From Silene noctiflora (Eukaryota; Streptophyta; Magnoliopsida; Caryophyllales; Caryophyllaceae), in the NCBI GenBank assembly GCA_009801015.1, contig VHZZ01003050.1, forward strand, positions 29,363-53,094: a DNA stretch of 23,732 nucleotides. The letters are read 5' to 3'. The position numbers and the translations under genes are program-made. The notes beneath the pieces were generated by a model. It was given only the letters and a program-made list of their open reading frames with translations. It made no database searches and had not been told where the DNA came from. Of this stretch, positions 20,430-23,732 are shown piece after piece (position 1 is the stretch's first letter; every line of letters starts with the position of its first letter).

Positions 20430-21739
20430 TCCTACTATATCATTGTAACTTAGGTATCAATCCAAAATTTTTTTAGTCTCTTAAGTATTATCTTAGCGAG
20501 CTGTTAAGAGTTTGTATCATTCTCCCCACAATATGATATAATTTTCTATATTATATTCAAGTGATGATGATTATAATTTTTACTTATATAAAAACTTATA
20601 CATTTCATTTGGCAACAAAATATCATAAAAAAAATTATGAAAATTATATAATTAGATTTGTGGTAAAAAAATGCTATCATTAGAGTATAAGTTCTATATC
20701 ATTTGTACATATTTTAACTATGATAAAAAAAACGTACATATATTAATAGATAGTATAGTATTTGTTCATTATCAAATTGGATTGGATNTCGAATTAGGTG
20801 CGAAAAATATGGACTACTTCTCAGTATATTATTTGTCCCACATTGAAAAATAAAATAGGTGTGATGAATATACTATGAATAAATAGTTGAATTATCCCAC
20901 GTCAGAAGATTTGTCATGAGGTAATTCGTCCCACATTAGAATATTATCATAAGGTGGGGTGATCCTATAATTATAAATAAGAGTCATCATTGAAACTTAG
21001 GCATCATCACAAAATCTTTTGAGTCTGTCAAGTATCATAAGGTGGGGTGAATTGTCTCATATCAGAAGATTATCACAAAGTGGGGTGATCCATGATTATA
21101 AATAAGATTTATAATTGAAACTTAGATATCAACACAAAATATTTTGAGTGACTCAAGTGCAATAATATAAGAAATAACATACAAATATTAAACACGTAAA
21201 TATTTATAGTGACGATTATAAATTAGTAATATTATAATATGTTTATCTAAAAAAATTATGAAAATAATATAATTATATTTGTGGTAAAAAAAATGCTATC
21301 TTTTCATATAATTTACACATACTAAAAATTGTGAAATTTTTAGTTAATAAATTTGTCTCACATTGAAAAATAATGTAAGTGTGATGAATATAATACGTAT
21401 ATATAGTTAAATGGTCCAAAATCAAAGATTATGGAGTGACCCTATGATTATAAATAAAAGTATAATTGAACTTGGTATCAATTTAAAATCTTTCGAGTCT
21501 CTCAAATATTGTCTTAGAAAGCTCTTATAATAAGAGTTTATATTAACAGACGCGTCAGTTACAACAATAGCATATAAATATTAACCCTTACAACCTTTTT
21601 TTTTCATTAACAAAGTGTTTTATCTTTTATTTTATTTGAAAAAAGATATTTTAATCATATGTAAACAAATAATTAAACATAAAATGTAGCATTACAACTA
21701 AGTTAATTACCCCGTTACAACGCACGGGTATCAAACTAG
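20430..21739 (+). mobile_element. Non-autonomous Helitron-like element
   Basis: The 3' end is textbook: a CCCGT-tacaacgc-ACGGG hairpin at 21711-21728, seven bases 'tatcaaa' (21729-21735), then CTAG at 21736-21739 followed by host T. A matching 5' end with A|TC is at 20430 (TCCTACTATATC) or 20440 (TCATTG). The first resembles plant Helitron starts and gives 1310 bases. The interior is AT-rich with repeated modules and no Rep/helicase gene, so any mobilisation would be in trans. The 3' end is strong and the 5' border tentative. Confidence 0.65.
20446..21547. repeat. Repeated modules inside the Helitron-like element
   Basis: Three kinds of module recur in the same orientation. Module a: 'gtggtaaaaaaatgctatc' with its left flank at 20627-20678 and 21249-21300. 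Module b: 'atttgtcccacattgaaaaa' with 'gtgtgatgaata' at 20831 and 21351. Module c: 'cttaggtatcaatccaaaat' followed by 'gagtct' at 20448, 20998, 21120 and 21466. 'ataaggtggggtga' recurs near 20950, 21037 and 21078, twice close to 'ttataaataaga', a TATA-like word. The interior grew by tandem duplication. Confidence 0.7.
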
Positions 21740-21852
21740 TTCAGTATTATATAAGTCTATATGCTCAATGAAATGACTATTATTTTTGTACCAAAATTAA
21801 GGGTAAATAAATGCTCGAGACGGAGGGACTATGTATAAATGTATAATCCTAC
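21740..21852. repeat. Duplicated block, copy 2
   Basis: This is the partner of 20334-20429, beginning immediately after the Helitron CTAG terminus ('ttcagtattatataagtcta'). It carries the same Stowaway right end GACGGAGGGACTA and an 8-base duplication ('aatgtata') absent from copy 1, then continues 'atcctactccgtaatag'. Confidence 0.85.
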
Positions 21853-21890
21853 TCCGTAATAGTTTACCATATAGTATACTCCGTATTTAA

Positions 21891-22900
21891 CTAGTTTAAT
21901 TTCCCGTGAAAAATCACGGGACTTCTATACCTTTTATTTAATGGTTATTTTATTTTTTTCCTTGTTGAATCATGTATTTATTATTCTGAGTTTACAAATT
22001 TATTAAAATGATGATTATTATATAAATAATAGGTAGTATTAACCATAGTGGTAAGTTAAGAAAAAATTAATAATATTTAATAATTAAAATATTTTTCGCT
22101 CATTTTCTTTTATCCGTTTAGTAAAATGAAAATTCCATTAAATGAGATAAGTATAATAGATAAAATCACATAGATATTTATGAAACATTCTCACTTTTTT
22201 AACCGTTTAATCAAATGAAAAACAAATTAAATGAGGTAAGTATAATAAATAAAATCACATAGATATTCATGAAACATTCTCAATTTAAAAGATTAAAATA
22301 AAAAAGATGTTACTTTTTTAACCGACTTCGTTAATAATATAAGAGAATACGGAGCACTATACTTACACTAAAGTAAATTGTGTATGATTAAAAAGAATTG
22401 ATAAGTAATAAAATTACCCTAAAGGGTAAAAAGGATAGGTAAGAAAAACTAAATGTAAAATATGAGCGGAGTAAATGAGAATTGGAAAAAATAGAATAAA
22501 GTGTAAGAAGAGGAAGCGTGGGAAGTTAAAAAGTAGACGAAATAGGAAAATAAACAAAGACATATGTTTGCATGAAAAAAACCCTAAAATTGAAAGGTAA
22601 AGGTGATTCCTTTAGACAAGCAGTATAAAAGGGCCAGGAGAATCAAGACAAATTTTTAGTCCATGGATTTTGGATTATTCACCTTTTTTTTACTTTTATT
22701 TATTTTCTTTCTTTTTTTAGCTCTTTTTTTTTGCTTTATTCAATGTTTCAAGTGTCAGTTCTATTATACAAAGTACACTCAAACTTTTTCACACCCCTTC
22801 AAATAAATGCCTACAAAATTTAAAAAAAAAAAAAAATTACTATTATTAAGTAATTAATTATTAGTCATACTATTAAGAGGACCATATAATAACCTTTAGC
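21891..22900 (-). mobile_element. Helitron 3' terminus on the minus strand, with AT-rich body
   Basis: On the minus strand a CCCGTG-attttt-CACGGG hairpin (21920-21903) is followed by eight bases and CTAG (21894-21891), then T: a second Helitron 3' end, pointing left. Its body lies to the right. The 5' TC border was not found, so the end coordinate is only the limit of the gene-free stretch searched. No coding region was recognised in it. Confidence 0.55.
22114..22291. repeat. Two-copy tandem repeat, period 89
   Basis: Units start 'ccgtttagtaaaatgaaaa' (22114) and 'ccgtttaatcaaatgaaaaa' (22203). They share 'taagtataata', 'ataaaatcacatagatatt' and 'atgaaacattctca'. No coding potential. Confidence 0.85.
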
Positions 22901-23085
22901 AGTAAGGTCTTGTTATTTCATACCTAATTTTAGCTTATTTCAGTTCAACTCAGCTCTATTCAGTTCAGTTCTGTTCAACTCATCTCGTTACAAAATTACT
23001 GTTACTTCAACTACATTCAATCACCTCATCTACATTATCCAATTCAGTTCAGCTCATTTCAGTCGAAAAAAACATGACCGAAGTC
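22901..23085. repeat. TTCAG/TTCAA-rich low-complexity segment, possible MITE
   Basis: Between 22937 and 23063 the words 'ttcagttcaactcagctc', 'attcagttcagttctgttca' and 'aattcagttcagctcatttc' recur. The left edge 'aaggtcttgttatttca' and the reversed right edge 'cggtcatgtttttttcgact' are weakly similar, which could be decayed terminal inverted repeats. No target duplication was found, so the MITE reading is tentative. Confidence 0.35.
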
Positions 23086-23399
23086 TCCTTTAAAATGATA
23101 TTATTCGTCTTAATCTTAAGACAGGTCAAGTACATGTCACTTGTGTTTAGTACAGTGTATAAGAATGCATAAGGAAAAAACAATATAGAATGAACATTTA
23201 AATGATAATTTGTGATCTTTTAGAGGTACTTAAAGTTTTTTTTCTCATGAGTTACGTGTCTATAGAATGAACTATAAAGATTTTTGATGAAAAAAGTTTT
23301 TCAAAAGTAAATCGTATTATATGTAATATATAATATTTGATAATGCTCTTTTTTATTCGTCTGCCTCGGCCACTTCTGTATATTTATGGTTTTGACACA
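23086..23399. other. Gene-free AT-rich stretch
   Basis: About 310 bases between the TTCAG-rich segment and the CACTA terminus. I see no gene or repeat boundary here. Confidence 0.4.
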
Positions 23400-23732
23400 C
23401 ACTACAAGAAAGGTAAAATCGGGCGACTGATAAAAGGCGACAGATAAGGTAGACGCCAAATTGACGACTGAATATAAAGTCGGACGACTGAAATCAGTCG
23501 CCAAATTGGCGACTACCAAATTCCCACCCACTGAACAAATTTGGCGACTGAAATAGTCATTCGGACGACTGATTTCAGTCGCCAAATTTGGCGACTGAAT
23601 ATGGCAGTCGCCAAATACATATTTCCCTTCCATTCCCTTCACTTTACCAAATAAATAAAATAAAAAAACGCCTCAAAGCTTTTCGTCCCTAATTCCGTCA
23701 CTACCATTGCTTTCCACCACCACCACTAGGAT
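23400..23732. mobile_element. Terminus of a CACTA (En/Spm-like) transposon, running off the window
   Basis: CACTACAAGAAA at 23400-23411 is the canonical plant CACTA end. The next 210 bases carry a dense set of GGCGACTG-type subterminal repeats in both orientations ('gggcgactga', 'ggacgactgaaatcagtcgc', 'ttggcgactgaaatagtc', 'ggacgactgatttcagtcgc', 'gcagtcgccaaat'). These are the expected transposase-binding arrays. From about 23615 the array stops and pyrimidine-rich sequence begins, perhaps the element's own leader or interior. Its other end, transposase and target duplication are outside the window. Confidence 0.88.

Noticed and set aside
20446-21547. CRISPR-like reading of the recurring modules
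   Set aside because: Modules are unequal in length and spacing, similarity covers the supposed spacers, and the DNA is eukaryotic. They are internal repeats of a transposon.
23301-23642. 113-codon minus-strand frame with repeated 'NLATDFSRP'-like peptides
   Set aside because: The peptide repeats are the translated CACTA subterminal array, not a protein.

Overview
The window is plant nuclear DNA, almost certainly from a eudicot. It has spliced genes with GT..AG introns, a BRR2 spliceosomal helicase gene, a plant-specific WIP-type zinc-finger gene, telo-box motifs in a promoter, and a repeat fraction of Stowaway-like MITEs, Helitron ends, a Mutator-like foldback, a tRNA-derived SINE, TRIM-like fragments and a CACTA end. 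Words such as 'tactccgta' and Stowaway ends of the type 'gacggaggga' remind me of Caryophyllales genomes (spinach, beet, quinoa, amaranth). That placement is an inference and weak.

Layout. Positions 89-2183 (+) hold the last ten exons of a GDT1-like (UPF0016/TMEM165) Golgi cation transporter gene whose 5' end lies left of the window. Positions 2184-4270 are its 3' flank followed by the BRR2 promoter and leader. Positions 4271-12080 (+) hold a full-length BRR2/DExH12 U5 snRNP helicase gene in three coding exons. By my count it encodes about 2171 residues, but only if one reading-frame slip near 5590-5615 is a sequence error or is otherwise resolved; unresolved 'n' bases lie nearby. Positions 13110-15950 (-) hold a complete two-exon WIP-family C2H2 transcription factor gene of 337 residues, convergent with BRR2. 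From about 16140 to the right edge I found no credible gene; the stretch is AT-rich and built from transposable elements.

The three genes are unrelated in function: Golgi Mn/Ca homeostasis, pre-mRNA splicing, and tissue patterning or pigment control. There is no operon-like logic. I found no evidence of a new multi-gene system. The most original observations are these: a decayed second copy of the start of WIP exon 2 inside the WIP intron, with an AT-rich repeat in mirrored order; a 445-bp near-palindromic Mutator-like element with a perfect 9-bp target duplication; a 130-bp SINE with a perfect 12-bp target duplication; two Helitron 3' ends facing each other across 151 bp, one of them abutting a 100-bp duplicated block; two TRIM-like copies in opposite orientation; and a CACTA terminus with dense subterminal repeats at the right edge.
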